A stretch of 64,000 nt of DNA, from the NCBI GenBank assembly GCA_964631235.1, contig CAZVZX010000017.1, positions 1-64,000 of the forward strand, read 5' to 3'. Shown here piece by piece: positions 9,361 through 18,835 of this stretch. This DNA comes from JARKPK01 sp964631235 (lineage in GTDB: Bacteria > Planctomycetota > Planctomycetia > Pirellulales > Thermoguttaceae). Both the position numbers and the translations under genes were made by a program. Each line of letters starts with the position of its first letter. The stretch's first letter is position 1. Under the pieces are notes generated by a model. That model had not been told where the DNA came from and searched no databases. It was given only the letters and a program-made list of their open reading frames with translations.

Positions 9361-9465
9361 TAGGATGAGCGGTTTTCTCTGCGGGAACATCTCGTCGCGA
9401 CCCGCACACGGTATCGCTCGTGGCATCATGTGGCAGTAAGCCCCTGAGCCTCGATAGGAGCCCCT

Positions 9466-11184
9466 ATGGCGGTCAAACGCAAATCCGATTTTTCCGAAAT
9501 CCTCGTCCGACAAAAGATTGTCAGCATCGACCAGCTCGACGAAGCCAAACAAATGGCCAAAGAGTCGGGGATGGAGCTGGCCGATGCCTTGATTCGGCTG
9601 GGTTATGCGACGGGCGAGGATGTGACCCGGGCCATGGCTCAGGAGTGGGGGCTGGAGTGGGTCAAGCTAAGCGAAGCGGTGATCCCCCCGTCGGTGGTGG
9701 AGCTGGTGCCCGAGTCGGTTGCTCGAGAAAACGCGATTATCCCGCTGGCCGAGGAAGACGGAGAGCTGAAAGTCGTTGTCAGCAAGCCCGACGCCTACGA
9801 CGTATTCGACAAGCTCCAGTTCATTCTCAATCGGCGAATCACGCCGGTTCTGGCGCCCCGCGAGGCGATTCTTGAAGCGATCAACCGCTACTACGGGCAG
9901 ACGGTCGGCGAGAGTGCCGACTCGATGCTCCAAGAGTTTACCGACACGGCGATCGACTTTACGGAAACCGAGGCCGATGCCGTCGCTGCGCAGGAGGATG
10001 TGGACGAAAGCAGTGCCCCGATCGTCCGGCTGGTTCACTTGATTATCAGCGAGGCGGTACAGCTTCGGGCTTCGGATATCCACATCGAACCGTTCGAGGA
10101 TCGGATTCGAATTCGGTATCGGATCGACGGCGTGCTGGTGGAACGCGACAGCCCCCCGCGACGTCTTTTGGGGGCCATCTTATCCCGCATCAAGATTCTC
10201 TCCAAACTTGACATTGCCGAACGGCGCCGAACTCAGGACGGCCGAATCAAGGTAACGGTCAACGACAAAGAACTCGACCTCCGCGTGAGCATTATCCCAT
10301 CGGTGCATGGTCAGTCGTGCGTCATGCGGATTTTGGACAAAGACAGTATTAAGGTCGGCCTCCGTCAGTTGGGTTTTGCCGACGACGACTATCAAAAAAT
10401 CCGAAATTTGATCAACCGTCCCAACGGGATCATCTTGGTGACCGGACCGACGGGTTCCGGAAAAACCACGTCTCTCTATGCGGCCCTCAATGAGCTAAAT
10501 ACCCCGGACCGGAAGATCATCACGGCGGAAGACCCGGTGGAATATTACCTGCCCGGGGTGAATCAGGTTGAGATTCGGCACGATATCGGGCTTGATTTCG
10601 CTCGGGTGATTCGCGCGATGTTGCGTCAGGCTCCCAATGTGATCCTGGTCGGCGAAATGCGCGATGCGGAAACAGCCCAGATGGGAATCCAGGCATCTCT
10701 GACTGGACACTTGGTTTTCAGTACACTACATACGAACGATGCGCCCAGTGCCATTACACGTTTGATCGACATGGGAATTCCCCCGTACCTCGTGTCGAGC
10801 AGCGTTGTGGCGATCATGGCGCAACGGTTGGTTCGCGTGATTTGCCAAAAATGCAAGCAGCCGTTCACGCCGAGCGAGGTGGTGCTGGAGGCGGCCGGCA
10901 TTACGCCCGAGATGGCCGCCAAAGCAACGTTCATGAAAGGCCGGGGGTGCGGGAATTGCCAAGGGAGCGGTTTTCGCGGGCGGTTGGGCATTTTCGAGCT
11001 GATGTTGATGTCGTCGAAGATTCGGGAACTGACCTTCAACAACTCGCCGACGGAAGTGATCCGTCGGGCGGCGATGAGCGAAGGGATGCGGACCCTTTAC
11101 TGGGACGGCATCGCCAAGGTTTGTCGTGGGATTACTACGCTCGACGAGGTGCTCCGCGTTGCGAAACGGTCGGAATCGGAATAA
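9466..11184 (+). CDS. Type II secretion / type IV pilus assembly ATPase (first paralogue)
   Basis: A 572-residue hexameric traffic ATPase of the GspE/PilB family that drives pseudopilus or pilus assembly at the inner membrane. An N-terminal N1 domain (about 5-150) precedes the catalytic part. Walker A is GPTGSGKTT with K333. The Asp box, Walker B (VILVGEMRD) and His box (TGHLVFSTLHTND) are intact. A zinc-binding element with two Cys-x-x-Cys pairs (CQKC and CGNC) identifies the assembly type, not the retraction type. ATG at 9466 follows a GGAG. It is the first gene of a nine-gene plus-strand cluster and has a second full-length paralogue two genes later. Confidence 0.92.
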   Translation: MAVKRKSDFSEILVRQKIVSIDQLDEAKQMAKESGMELADALIRLGYATGEDVTRAMAQEWGLEWVKLSEAVIPPSVVELVPESVARENAIIPLAEEDGELKVVVSKPDAYDVFDKLQFILNRRITPVLAPREAILEAINRYYGQTVGESADSMLQEFTDTAIDFTETEADAVAAQEDVDESSAPIVRLVHLIISEAVQLRASDIHIEPFEDRIRIRYRIDGVLVERDSPPRRLLGAILSRIKILSKLDIAERRRTQDGRIKVTVNDKELDLRVSIIPSVHGQSCVMRILDKDSIKVGLRQLGFADDDYQKIRNLINRPNGIILVTGPTGSGKTTSLYAALNELNTPDRKIITAEDPVEYYLPGVNQVEIRHDIGLDFARVIRAMLRQAPNVILVGEMRDAETAQMGIQASLTGHLVFSTLHTNDAPSAITRLIDMGIPPYLVSSSVVAIMAQRLVRVICQKCKQPFTPSEVVLEAAGITPEMAAKATFMKGRGCGNCQGSGFRGRLGIFELMLMSSKIRELTFNNSPTEVIRRAAMSEGMRTLYWDGIAKVCRGITTLDEVLRVAKRSESE

Positions 11185-11423
11185 GACGGCATCGGCACCA
11201 TCGATCGTTCAGATCGTTTGGAATAGAGGTTGTTGTAATTCGGCGTGCCTTTTTCGGCACGGGGGCCAATAATGCCCACGCCAGGGCAAGGCATCCGGAA
11301 CAGAGCGACTATTCTTCTCCGCACATCGTTCAACCTGGTATCTTTGCGGTTCTCGCGTCGGCTTGCGGCAGGGTCGGCGGGGGCTCAGCCGTTGGGGTCT
11401 CGATACGTGGGGTGTTTTGCTAA

Positions 11424-12563
11424 ATGGCAACTATTCTGATCGATAAACTTCTGCAAACGGTGGTCAACCGCAAGGCGAGCGACCTGCATATTGCGGTCGG
11501 TCAGCCGCCGGTGATTCGGCTCGACGGAAAGATGAAGCGGCTGGAAACCAAGTCGCTCGAGCCGGAAGACACCGTGGCCCTGATGAAGGCGATTACGCCG
11601 GAGCGATGCCAGCAGGAGCTTCAGGAGGTGGGCGGAAGCGACTTCGGCTTCGCCTTCGGCGATCAGGCGCGGTTTCGTGTTTCGGTCTTCAAGCAAAAGG
11701 GCTACGTGGGGATGGTGTTGCGGCAGATCCCCAACCGGCTCTTGAACTTCAAGGATTTGGGGACGCCGCCGGTGCTGGCCAAGTTGTGCGAGCGGCCTCG
11801 CGGCTTGATCCTGGTGACCGGGCCGACCGGGTCGGGCAAAACGACGACGTTGGCCGCCATGGTCGATTACATCAACGAGAACTTCGAACACCACATCATC
11901 ACGATCGAAGACCCGATCGAGTTCTATCATCAGCACAAGAAATCGACGGTCAACCAGCGCGAGTTGGGGGTGGACGTGCCGACGTTCGCCGAGGCCATTC
12001 GACGCGCATTGCGGCAAGATCCCGACGTGATTCTCGTCGGCGAAATGCGCGATTTGGAAACGATCGAAACGGCGATCACCGCCGCCGAAACCGGGCACAT
12101 TGTGTTGGGCACGTTGCACACCACCGGCGCCCAGGGCACGGTCAACCGCATCATCGACGTGTTTCCGACCAATCAGCAGGAACAGATCCGCACGCAGTTG
12201 TCCACGTCGATCATCGGCATTCTTTCGCAGGCGTTGTTGCCGAAGATCGGCGGGGGGCGCGTGGCCGCCTACGAAATGCTGGTGGTTACCCCGGCCATCG
12301 CCAACCTGATTCGCGAAAACAAGACGTTTCGCATCACTTCGACGATTCAAACCGGGGCGAAGTTGGGCATGCAATTGCTCGACGACCACATGTTCAAGCT
12401 GTGGCGCGACGGCATTGTCGAGAAGAAAGAGGTGCTGATGAAGGCGAACAACCCCGAGGAGCTGGCGTCGAAGATCGCGCGGGCCGAGCGGGGCTTGTTC
12501 GAGGACGAGGAAGAGGCACGCGGGCGGTTGGATCGCAACGGCGGCGGCGGAGACGACGAATAG
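11424..12563 (+). CDS. pilT: Twitching motility / pilus retraction ATPase PilT
   Basis: A 379-residue ATPase of the PilT branch. Walker A is GPTGSGKTT (K139), followed by the Asp box (ITIEDPIEFYHQHKKS), Walker B (VILVGEMRDLET) and a His box (TGHIVLGTLHTTGA). It lacks the N1 domain and the tetracysteine zinc element of the assembly ATPases. The C-terminal region QALLPKIGGGRVAAYEML corresponds to the segment carrying the PilT-specific AIRNLIRE-like motif, here AIANLIRENK. PilT depolymerises type IV pilins and powers retraction, so its presence argues for a dynamic pilus, not only secretion. The acidic, Gly-rich tail (RLDRNGGGGDDE) is not part of the core fold. The leader of 239 bases carries no strong ribosome site. 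Confidence 0.93.
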   Translation: MATILIDKLLQTVVNRKASDLHIAVGQPPVIRLDGKMKRLETKSLEPEDTVALMKAITPERCQQELQEVGGSDFGFAFGDQARFRVSVFKQKGYVGMVLRQIPNRLLNFKDLGTPPVLAKLCERPRGLILVTGPTGSGKTTTLAAMVDYINENFEHHIITIEDPIEFYHQHKKSTVNQRELGVDVPTFAEAIRRALRQDPDVILVGEMRDLETIETAITAAETGHIVLGTLHTTGAQGTVNRIIDVFPTNQQEQIRTQLSTSIIGILSQALLPKIGGGRVAAYEMLVVTPAIANLIRENKTFRITSTIQTGAKLGMQLLDDHMFKLWRDGIVEKKEVLMKANNPEELASKIARAERGLFEDEEEARGRLDRNGGGGDDE

Positions 12564-12669
12564 GCGAACGCGCAAAGGGGCAATGGGCGGTTGCGCGGTC
12601 GGCACTTGAGAGGTTCATGCGGAGAGAACGGCGGCGACAGTTGTTCGGCCTTCGAGGGGAGTTCGGCGC

Positions 12670-14385
12670 ATGGCGATTCGGCGTATCGGTCAGATTCTGG
12701 TCGATCTCGGTTTTCTCACGGAAGACCGCGTGGAGATGTTGCTCGAGGAGCAGCGGCAACGGCCCGGCGAGTTGTTCGGGCAGATCGCGCTGAGCATGGG
12801 GCTGATCACCGATGAGCAACTCGCCCAAGCGTTGGGCGAGCAATTCCGCATGCAGGTGGTCTCGCTGGCCGATGTGGTCATCGCGCCCGAGGTGCTCCGG
12901 CACGTGACGGAGCCGATGGCCCAAATGTACCGCATCATCCCGTTGGCCTTCGAGGACAATACGCTGACGATCGCCATGTGCGATCCGCAGAAGCTGTCGA
13001 TCATCGACGAATTGCGGACGCTGTTGGGCTACAATATTCGCGCGCTGGTGGCCACCGAGCGCGACATTCGCAAGGCGCTCGATCGCTATTACGCCGTCGG
13101 CGGCGAGAGCGTGGAGACGCTGATCGCCGGGTTGGAACAAGACGCGGAGCTGTTGGCCGCCGCGCAGGCCGCCGAAAAAGACACGCTCGATCTGACCAGC
13201 GTCGAGGCGTTGGCCGACAGCGCCCCGGTGCGGAAGCTGCTGAACATGGTGCTGTTGATGGCCATCAAAGACCATGCCAGCGACTTGCACTTCGAACCGT
13301 TCGAGAACGAGTTCAAGATCCGCATCCGGTCCGACGGCGTGCTCTACGAGATGGTGCCGCCGCCGCGGCATTTGGCCTTTGCCATCACGACGCGAATCAA
13401 GGTGATGGCCAATCTCGACATCGCCGAGCGGCGCTTGCCGCAAGACGGCCGAATCCAGTTGAACGTGGGCGGCCATCGCGTCGATTTGCGCGTCAGCGTG
13501 CTGCCGACGATGTTCGGCGAAAGCATCGTGATGCGCGTGCTCGATCGGTCGGTGGTGATGCTCGACCTGGAAAAGGTGGGCATGGAGCAGAACATCCTCG
13601 AAGCGTTCCGCGAGGTGATCCGCCGGCCGAACGGCATCGTGCTGGTAACGGGTCCGACCGGTTCCGGCAAGACGACCACCCTCTACGGCGCGCTGAATGA
13701 GCTGAACTGCGTCGAAGACAAATTGATCACCACCGAAGACCCGGTCGAGTACAACATCGACGGCATCGTTCAAATTCCCATCGATGCGCAGATCGGCAAC
13801 ACCTTCGCGCACTGTTTGCGATCGATCTTGCGGCAAGATCCCGACATCATTCTCGTGGGCGAAATCCGCGACTTGGAAACGGCGGAAATCGCCGTCCAGG
13901 CGTCGCTTACCGGGCACTTGGTGTTCAGCACGCTCCACACCAACGACGCGCCTTCGACCGTCACGCGAATGCGCGACATGGGCGTGCCCCCGTTCTTGCT
14001 GACGGCCACCTTGGAGGCCGTGCTTGCCCAGCGCTTGGTGCGGCGCATCTGCAAGGAATGCCGCGAGCCGACCGTGCCCAGCACGGAAACGCTCGCCATG
14101 CTCGACCTGACCCCCGACGAGGTACTGGGAAAGACCTTTTACCGGGGACGCGGCTGCGCCGCCTGCAACAACACGGGGTTCAAGGGGCGGACGGGCCTGT
14201 TCGAGTATATGCCAGTCAACGATCGGCTCCGCGAGGCGATCAACAGCAACGCCTCGACCGAGAAGATCCGCGACATTGCGTTGCAGTCGGGAATGATTCC
14301 GCTGCGCACCTCGGGCTTGGAAAAGGTGTTCGCCGGAATCACGACCATTGAGGAAGTCATTCGAGAAACCGTGGCCGATTATTGA
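12670..14385 (+). CDS. Type II secretion / type IV pilus assembly ATPase (second paralogue)
   Basis: A 571-residue GspE/PilB-type assembly ATPase with the same layout as the protein at 9466: N1 domain, Walker A GPTGSGKTT (K334), Asp box (ITTEDPVEYNIDG), Walker B (IILVGEIRD), His box (TGHLVFSTLHTND), and zinc pairs CKEC and CAAC. The two paralogues clearly differ in the N-terminal 200 residues (RIGQILVDLGFLTEDRVEML here). Divergent N-terminal domains usually dock on different membrane partners, so the two motors may serve different assemblies. ATG at 12670 follows GAGGGGAG. It is separated from pilT by about 106 bases and probably shares its transcript. Confidence 0.92.
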   Translation: MAIRRIGQILVDLGFLTEDRVEMLLEEQRQRPGELFGQIALSMGLITDEQLAQALGEQFRMQVVSLADVVIAPEVLRHVTEPMAQMYRIIPLAFEDNTLTIAMCDPQKLSIIDELRTLLGYNIRALVATERDIRKALDRYYAVGGESVETLIAGLEQDAELLAAAQAAEKDTLDLTSVEALADSAPVRKLLNMVLLMAIKDHASDLHFEPFENEFKIRIRSDGVLYEMVPPPRHLAFAITTRIKVMANLDIAERRLPQDGRIQLNVGGHRVDLRVSVLPTMFGESIVMRVLDRSVVMLDLEKVGMEQNILEAFREVIRRPNGIVLVTGPTGSGKTTTLYGALNELNCVEDKLITTEDPVEYNIDGIVQIPIDAQIGNTFAHCLRSILRQDPDIILVGEIRDLETAEIAVQASLTGHLVFSTLHTNDAPSTVTRMRDMGVPPFLLTATLEAVLAQRLVRRICKECREPTVPSTETLAMLDLTPDEVLGKTFYRGRGCAACNNTGFKGRTGLFEYMPVNDRLREAINSNASTEKIRDIALQSGMIPLRTSGLEKVFAGITTIEEVIRETVADY

Positions 14386-14503
14386 TCACTCGCTGCGAAC
14401 AGCCGGCCGAACGTTTGCCGCCGCGGGGCGAGCGAAGCGGTACGGCCGGCGGGAAATAGTCGTCGCCGGGGGCTGCGGGCCGCCGGCGACGGGAGGATGA
14501 GCC

Positions 14504-15835
14504 ATGCCGATCTTTCAGTACGAGGCGATGGACGCCACCGGGCAGGAGATCAAGGATGTGATCGAAGCCCCATCGCAGGACGAAGCGCAAGCGACGATTC
14601 GTCAGATGGGTTACTTTGTCACGAAGATCGCGGTGAAGAAAAGCCGCGGCAAAGGGCCCGAGCAGAAATCGGCCGCCAAGAAAAAGGGCAAGAGCTTCGC
14701 GCTGGGACGGGTCGGCTCGAAGCAATTGACGACCTTCACGCGGCAGTTGTCGATTTTGCAAGATGCCGGCCTGCCGATTCTCCGCAGCCTGAAGATTCTC
14801 GAAGGCCAGCAGAAGCCGGGCCAGTTGAAGAACTGCCTGATCGACGTGATCGACGAGATCGAGGGCGGCGCCACGTTGTCGGAAGCGATGGCCAAAACGC
14901 CGAAGGCCTTCGATCGGTTGTACGTGAACATGATCAAGGCCGGCGAGGCCGGCGGTGCGCTCGAAGTGATTCTCCAGCGGTTGGCCGAGTTCCAAGAGCG
15001 GTCGCAGGCGTTGAAACGCAAAGTGAAAGGCGCGCTGGTCTATCCGATCACGGTCGTCGCCTTCGCCGTGGGCATCCTCGTGTTCATCATGCTGAAGATC
15101 GTGCCGGCGTTCACGAAGATCTTCGCCGACTTCGGCACCGAGCTGCCGGCGATGACGCAAATGCTCATCAGCATGTCGAAATGGGTGGGCAGCTATTGGT
15201 GGTCGCTCCCCTTGGGGCCGATCGGGCTCTGGCTCTTCCTCAAGCTGGTTCGCAAGTTCAACGCCGGGCGCATGGGTTGGGATCAATTCGCCCTGAAGGT
15301 GCCGATTTTCGGACAGTTGATCGAAAAGAACATCATCGCCCGAACCATGCGGACGTTGGGCACCCTGGTCTCCAGCGGCGTGCCGATCCTCGAAGCGATC
15401 CATATCGCCAAGGAAACCTCGGGCAATGCCGTGTTCGAAAACTTGTACCAGCGCGTGTACGAGTCGGTCCGCGAGGGCGAATCGATCGCCCAGCCGATGC
15501 GCGACAACTCGAAACTCAAGCTGCACCCGGTGGCCCTCTTCTTCTGGTTCTTCTGGCCGCCGATCATCGGGGTGGCGATGTATTTGAACAAACTTCGCGG
15601 GCGCGTGCTCGACGACATGGTGGTCAACATGATCGACGTCGGCGAGGAAACCGGCGAACTCGATAAGATGCTCTACAAAATCGCCGACAACTACGACGAA
15701 GAAGTGGCCGTGCTTACCGAAAGCCTCATGAGCCTGATGGAGCCGCTGTTGATCATCTGCTTGGGCGGCATGGTGGGGTTCATCGTCATCGCGCTGTTCC
15801 TGCCGTTGATCGCGTTGATCCAGAAATTGTCGTAA
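14504..15835 (+). CDS. Inner-membrane platform protein GspF/PilC
   Basis: A 443-residue polytopic platform protein that turns ATPase motion into prepilin extraction. Two GspF-type four-helix domains are visible, starting FTRQLSILQDAGLPILRSL (near residue 77) and RTMRTLGTLVSSGVPILEAI (near residue 279). Transmembrane segments lie near 185-205, 228-248 and at the C-terminus (about 405-440). A Lys-rich stretch near residue 45-70 precedes the first domain. ATG at 14504 follows GGGAGGATGAGCC. It is placed between the motors and the prepilin genes, as in type II secretion operons. Confidence 0.92.
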   Translation: MPIFQYEAMDATGQEIKDVIEAPSQDEAQATIRQMGYFVTKIAVKKSRGKGPEQKSAAKKKGKSFALGRVGSKQLTTFTRQLSILQDAGLPILRSLKILEGQQKPGQLKNCLIDVIDEIEGGATLSEAMAKTPKAFDRLYVNMIKAGEAGGALEVILQRLAEFQERSQALKRKVKGALVYPITVVAFAVGILVFIMLKIVPAFTKIFADFGTELPAMTQMLISMSKWVGSYWWSLPLGPIGLWLFLKLVRKFNAGRMGWDQFALKVPIFGQLIEKNIIARTMRTLGTLVSSGVPILEAIHIAKETSGNAVFENLYQRVYESVREGESIAQPMRDNSKLKLHPVALFFWFFWPPIIGVAMYLNKLRGRVLDDMVVNMIDVGEETGELDKMLYKIADNYDEEVAVLTESLMSLMEPLLIICLGGMVGFIVIALFLPLIALIQKLS

Positions 15836-15948
15836 TCGGGCGGAACGGTTTGATTGAAACAAGCGGCCGGCAACCGCGTTTCGGGCGTGCCGACCACTGG
15901 CGGGGTGCAATCCCCCGGGCGTGCGGAACTGATCGAAAGGGACTGAAC

Positions 15949-16752
15949 ATGCGACGGAACGATCGAACGGGACGCGGTGCCGGCGGTGTCCGCGGCGGTT
16001 TCACGCTCGTCGAAATGCTGACGGTCGTGGTGATCATCGGAATCTTGGCCGGGTTGGTCACCGCCGTGGCGATGCGCGTGCGGGTGGCCGCGCGGGTTGC
16101 CGAAATCAAGCTCGAATTGAGCAGCATCGAGCAGGCCCTGGCGCTGTTCAAAGAGAAGTACGGCGACTACCCGCCCGACTGCACCAACGAACAAGAGGTG
16201 GCCCGCTTCATCGCCGCCACTTGGCCGCGGTACACCGGCGACTGGAAGACGGCGATCGGCTGGGCCAACTTGCAGAACGATTCGGCCGCCGCGCTGGTGT
16301 TTTGGCTCGGCGGCATGCGCAACGGAACCGAGCTGCTGGGCTTCAGCCCCAACCCGCGCAATCCGTTTGAAACGGCCACCACCGGGGGGCGGCAACCGCT
16401 GTTCGACTTCCGCCCCGATCGGCTCCGTTTGGTCGGCAATAAACTCTACTATTACCAACCGAATGCGACCAACGAAACCGAGCCGTACGTTTATTTCAAG
16501 GCCGGGGCCAACGGCTACTTCGTCGCAGGCACCAGTACGGTCAAACAGTGGAATCAGTGCAAGGCCTGTCGCGATTTGCGCGTCGGACCCAACGCCTGGG
16601 CCGCACCGAACAAGTTCCAACTGCGTGCCCCGGGGCTTGACGGCAAGCACGGCGAGGGCATGGGGTTCCCCAACGGCGCGGACTACAACGAATTCCAATA
16701 CGACGACGTGGCCAACTTCTCCGACGGCACGTTCGAGGACGCCATCCCATGA
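15949..16752 (+). CDS. Type II secretion major pseudopilin-like protein (GspG-like)
   Basis: A 267-residue prepilin. The type III signal is complete: a basic 17-residue leader ending G17, cleavage before F18, Glu at +5 (FTLVEML), then the hydrophobic helix TVVVIIGILAGLVTAVAMRV. The first part of the mature protein (AEIKLELSSIEQALALFKEKYGDYPP) is the GspG-type alpha helix followed by the conserved YP; the rest is longer than the usual 140-residue GspG. ATG at 15949 follows AAAGGGA; an earlier in-frame start (15850) lacks one. The stop overlaps the next start (ATGA), showing translational coupling. Confidence 0.82.
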   Translation: MRRNDRTGRGAGGVRGGFTLVEMLTVVVIIGILAGLVTAVAMRVRVAARVAEIKLELSSIEQALALFKEKYGDYPPDCTNEQEVARFIAATWPRYTGDWKTAIGWANLQNDSAAALVFWLGGMRNGTELLGFSPNPRNPFETATTGGRQPLFDFRPDRLRLVGNKLYYYQPNATNETEPYVYFKAGANGYFVAGTSTVKQWNQCKACRDLRVGPNAWAAPNKFQLRAPGLDGKHGEGMGFPNGADYNEFQYDDVANFSDGTFEDAIP

Positions 16753-17675
16753 TCGGCCTGATTTTCGGCAAGACCGAACGGGAAATCGGCGCGCCGCAAC
16801 CGGCGGTCGCCGCCCGGGCTGCGCGTCGGCCGAGGCCGCGCGGGTTCACGCTCGTCGAACTGCTCGTGTCGATCACCGTGATTCTCACGTTGGCCGGCAT
16901 CGCGCTGGTGGCGGTCAATGCCACGCGGCAGGAAGCGCGAATCGCGCGAACCAAGGCCACGATCGCCAAGCTCGATCACTTGATCCAGGCGCGTTACGAG
17001 TCGTACCGCACGCGGCGGGTGCCGGTTCAGCTTGCCGGGCTGTCGGGGAAGCAAGCAGCCGAGGTCCGCTATCGGGCGCTGCTCTACATGATGCGGATGG
17101 ACATGCCTGAACGAATCAACGACATCAAGACCGACGCCAATTTCAACACGCCGATTTCGCTGCCCTACGGACGCACCTTGCCTTGGTCGGCGTTGGCGAT
17201 GCAGTATGGGCAGCGTTTCAAAACCAGTCCGGCCACGGCGGACTACCAACACGGCGAGATGTTGTACGCGGTAGTAATGTCCGATCCCGAGAACCGCGAG
17301 TTGTTTCAAGACGACGAAGTGCGCGATGTCGACGGCGACGGTTGGCCCGAGTTCGTCGATGGTTGGGGAATGCCGATCTATTGGCTCCGCTGGGCGCCGG
17401 GATTCACCGTTCAGGCGGGGCTTTCCGATATTCAGTCGGCCGACCCGGTCGCCGCCCACGATCCCTTCGATTCGCATCGCGTGCAGGGTGACGCGTACCA
17501 CCTGATTCCGCTGATCTACTCGGCCGGGCCCGACAAAAAGTACGGCGTGAATGTGGGCAACAACGTGCACTTCAACGGCAACGCCTTCGCCGATCCCGCG
17601 ATCGGCGGCATCGACGCCTCGGAAGGCACCGCGATTTACGATAACATCCACAACCACCATATCGAGCAACGGTAG
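16749..17675 (+). CDS. Prepilin-like protein
   Basis: A 308-residue prepilin with leader cleavage at G32/F33 (RPRG then FTLVELL), Glu at +5, and the helix VSITVILTLAGIALVAV. The mature part is larger than a classic pseudopilin and contains a C-terminal calcium-type or structural stretch (VDGDGWPEFVDGWG) and the recurring planctomycete motif YSAGPDKKYGV. The start overlaps the upstream stop by four bases. In the pilus/secretion context it is a minor or alternative pilin; its exact slot (GspG or GspH) is not resolvable by eye. Confidence 0.78.
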   Translation: MIGLIFGKTEREIGAPQPAVAARAARRPRPRGFTLVELLVSITVILTLAGIALVAVNATRQEARIARTKATIAKLDHLIQARYESYRTRRVPVQLAGLSGKQAAEVRYRALLYMMRMDMPERINDIKTDANFNTPISLPYGRTLPWSALAMQYGQRFKTSPATADYQHGEMLYAVVMSDPENRELFQDDEVRDVDGDGWPEFVDGWGMPIYWLRWAPGFTVQAGLSDIQSADPVAAHDPFDSHRVQGDAYHLIPLIYSAGPDKKYGVNVGNNVHFNGNAFADPAIGGIDASEGTAIYDNIHNHHIEQR

Positions 17676-17677
17676 CC

Positions 17678-18835
17678 ATGAATCGGCAAGCTCGGATCGC
17701 TCGTACAACAGTCGCAGGCGGCAGGGCCGCCGGCCGATCGGTGCTGCCGCACCCACGGGAAAACCCGCTCCCGTTGGTCGCTGGAAATCTCGCGGAAAGA
17801 ACACGAACTCTGAAATTGGTGGGAAAAGGCGGCAGGGCCGCCAGCCGATCGGTGCTGCCCGCCGGCGCGCGGCGGGGGCTGACATTGATCGAATTGTTGA
17901 TCGTCATCGGCGTGTTGGTGGCGCTGGTGGCCGTGGCTGCGCCCAACTTGCGGCCGGCGGTCGAATCGCGGCGAATGCGCGAGGCCGCTCGGCAGGTGAG
18001 CACCTATTTCAGCTCGGCCCGTTCGCGCGCGATCGAGCTGGGCCGGCCGTGCGGGGTGATGATCGAGCGGTTCGAGGGCGAGCCGCGGGTGGGGATGGTT
18101 TTGCATCAGGTGGAAACGCCGCCGCCGTATGCGGGCGAGTCACTCGGCGCGGTATGTCAGGTGCGATTGACCGGCTATACGGCCTTGGGGCAGGCGACGG
18201 TTGCCGTGCAGTTTGCGCCGTCGCTCGGGCTTAATCTGGTTTATCCCGGCGATCAGATCCAATTCAACGGCCAAGGCCCGTACTACACAATCACCGGGGT
18301 CGATGGCAACGGGCAGGGGCTGACGGCGGTGCTCGATCTTTCGGCTGGCTTGTGGGTGCCGTGGTCGAACAACCCATCGCTGCCGATGTCGTACAAGATT
18401 CTTCGTCAACCGCAGAAGTCGGCTGCCGCGCCGTTGCAGATTCCGGCGCCGGTGGTGATCGATTTCGAGGCGTCGGGCACCGAGTTGCCGACCGTTTCCT
18501 TCGCTCCGTCGGGTAGCGGCGACACGTCGCCTGTCTATGTGGTGTTTGCGCCCAATGGCACGGTCGAGCGCTACTACGTGCATGGGGCGGCTCGGCCGGG
18601 GATCATGCCGGCCTACTTCCTGCTGGGGCGGCGCGATCGCGTGCCGGCCGCTCAGGCCGAAGGCGGCGTGGCCAACTTCCAAGACTTCGAGAACTTCTGG
18701 ATCGGCATCATGCCGCAGGGGTTGATTGTCACCGAGCAGGTCGGCATCGCCGAAGGGAACGCCTCGGGGCGTCCGCAGTCGATCGATGAATCGCGCGAAT
18801 TCGTCCGCAGCGGGCGGTCGAAGGGAGGCGGATGA
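17678..18835 (+). CDS. Prepilin-like protein (GspH-like) with repeat-expanded leader
   Basis: A 385-residue prepilin. The processing site is G67/L68 with Glu at +5 (LTLIELL), followed by the helix IVIGVLVALVAVAAPNL, then an RMREAARQVSTYFSSARSRAIELGR helix typical of GspH. The leader is 67 residues long, far beyond the usual 6-30, because a 33-bp repeat is present twice in frame and encodes GGRAAGRSVLP (14-24) and GGRAASRSVLP (51-61). The true start could be a GTG at about 17851 inside the second repeat, giving a nine-residue leader; neither start has a good ribosome site. The ATG at 17678 lies two bases after the upstream stop. Confidence 0.75.
   Translation: MNRQARIARTTVAGGRAAGRSVLPHPRENPLPLVAGNLAERTRTLKLVGKGGRAASRSVLPAGARRGLTLIELLIVIGVLVALVAVAAPNLRPAVESRRMREAARQVSTYFSSARSRAIELGRPCGVMIERFEGEPRVGMVLHQVETPPPYAGESLGAVCQVRLTGYTALGQATVAVQFAPSLGLNLVYPGDQIQFNGQGPYYTITGVDGNGQGLTAVLDLSAGLWVPWSNNPSLPMSYKILRQPQKSAAAPLQIPAPVVIDFEASGTELPTVSFAPSGSGDTSPVYVVFAPNGTVERYYVHGAARPGIMPAYFLLGRRDRVPAAQAEGGVANFQDFENFWIGIMPQGLIVTEQVGIAEGNASGRPQSIDESREFVRSGRSKGGG
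17716..17748 (+). repeat. 33-bp GC-rich repeat, copy A, inside prepilin leader
   Basis: Begins AGGCGGCAGGGCCGCC and ends CGATCGGTGCTGCC. It matches copy B at 17827-17859 with one mismatch. The first 16 bases can form a tight GGCGGC/GCCGCC hairpin. The two copies are 111 bp apart, exactly 37 codons, and are read in the same frame. Confidence 0.8.
17827..17859 (+). repeat. 33-bp GC-rich repeat, copy B, inside prepilin leader
   Basis: Second copy of the element at 17716, differing by one base (A for G after the hairpin block). The DNA between and before the copies is unrelated, so this looks like two insertions of one element and not a simple tandem duplication. Confidence 0.8.

Larger units (their letters stand above)
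8675..9465. other. Intergenic region between divergent units
   Basis: No gene is supported in this stretch of about 790 bases between the beta-barrel gene (minus) and the pilus/secretion cluster (plus). It contains a candidate sigma-70 promoter at 8984-9012 and the second copy of the dispersed repeat at 9255-9360. Confidence 0.6.

Noticed and set aside
11240..11262. CGTGCC/GGCACG hairpin after the first GspE gene as a terminator
   Set aside because: Short stem, no T tract, and downstream genes appear to belong to the same cluster.
12394..13938. Minus-strand ORF of 514 codons opposite the second GspE gene
   Set aside because: His/Arg/Asp-rich shadow with no family match; the plus strand encodes an intact ATPase.
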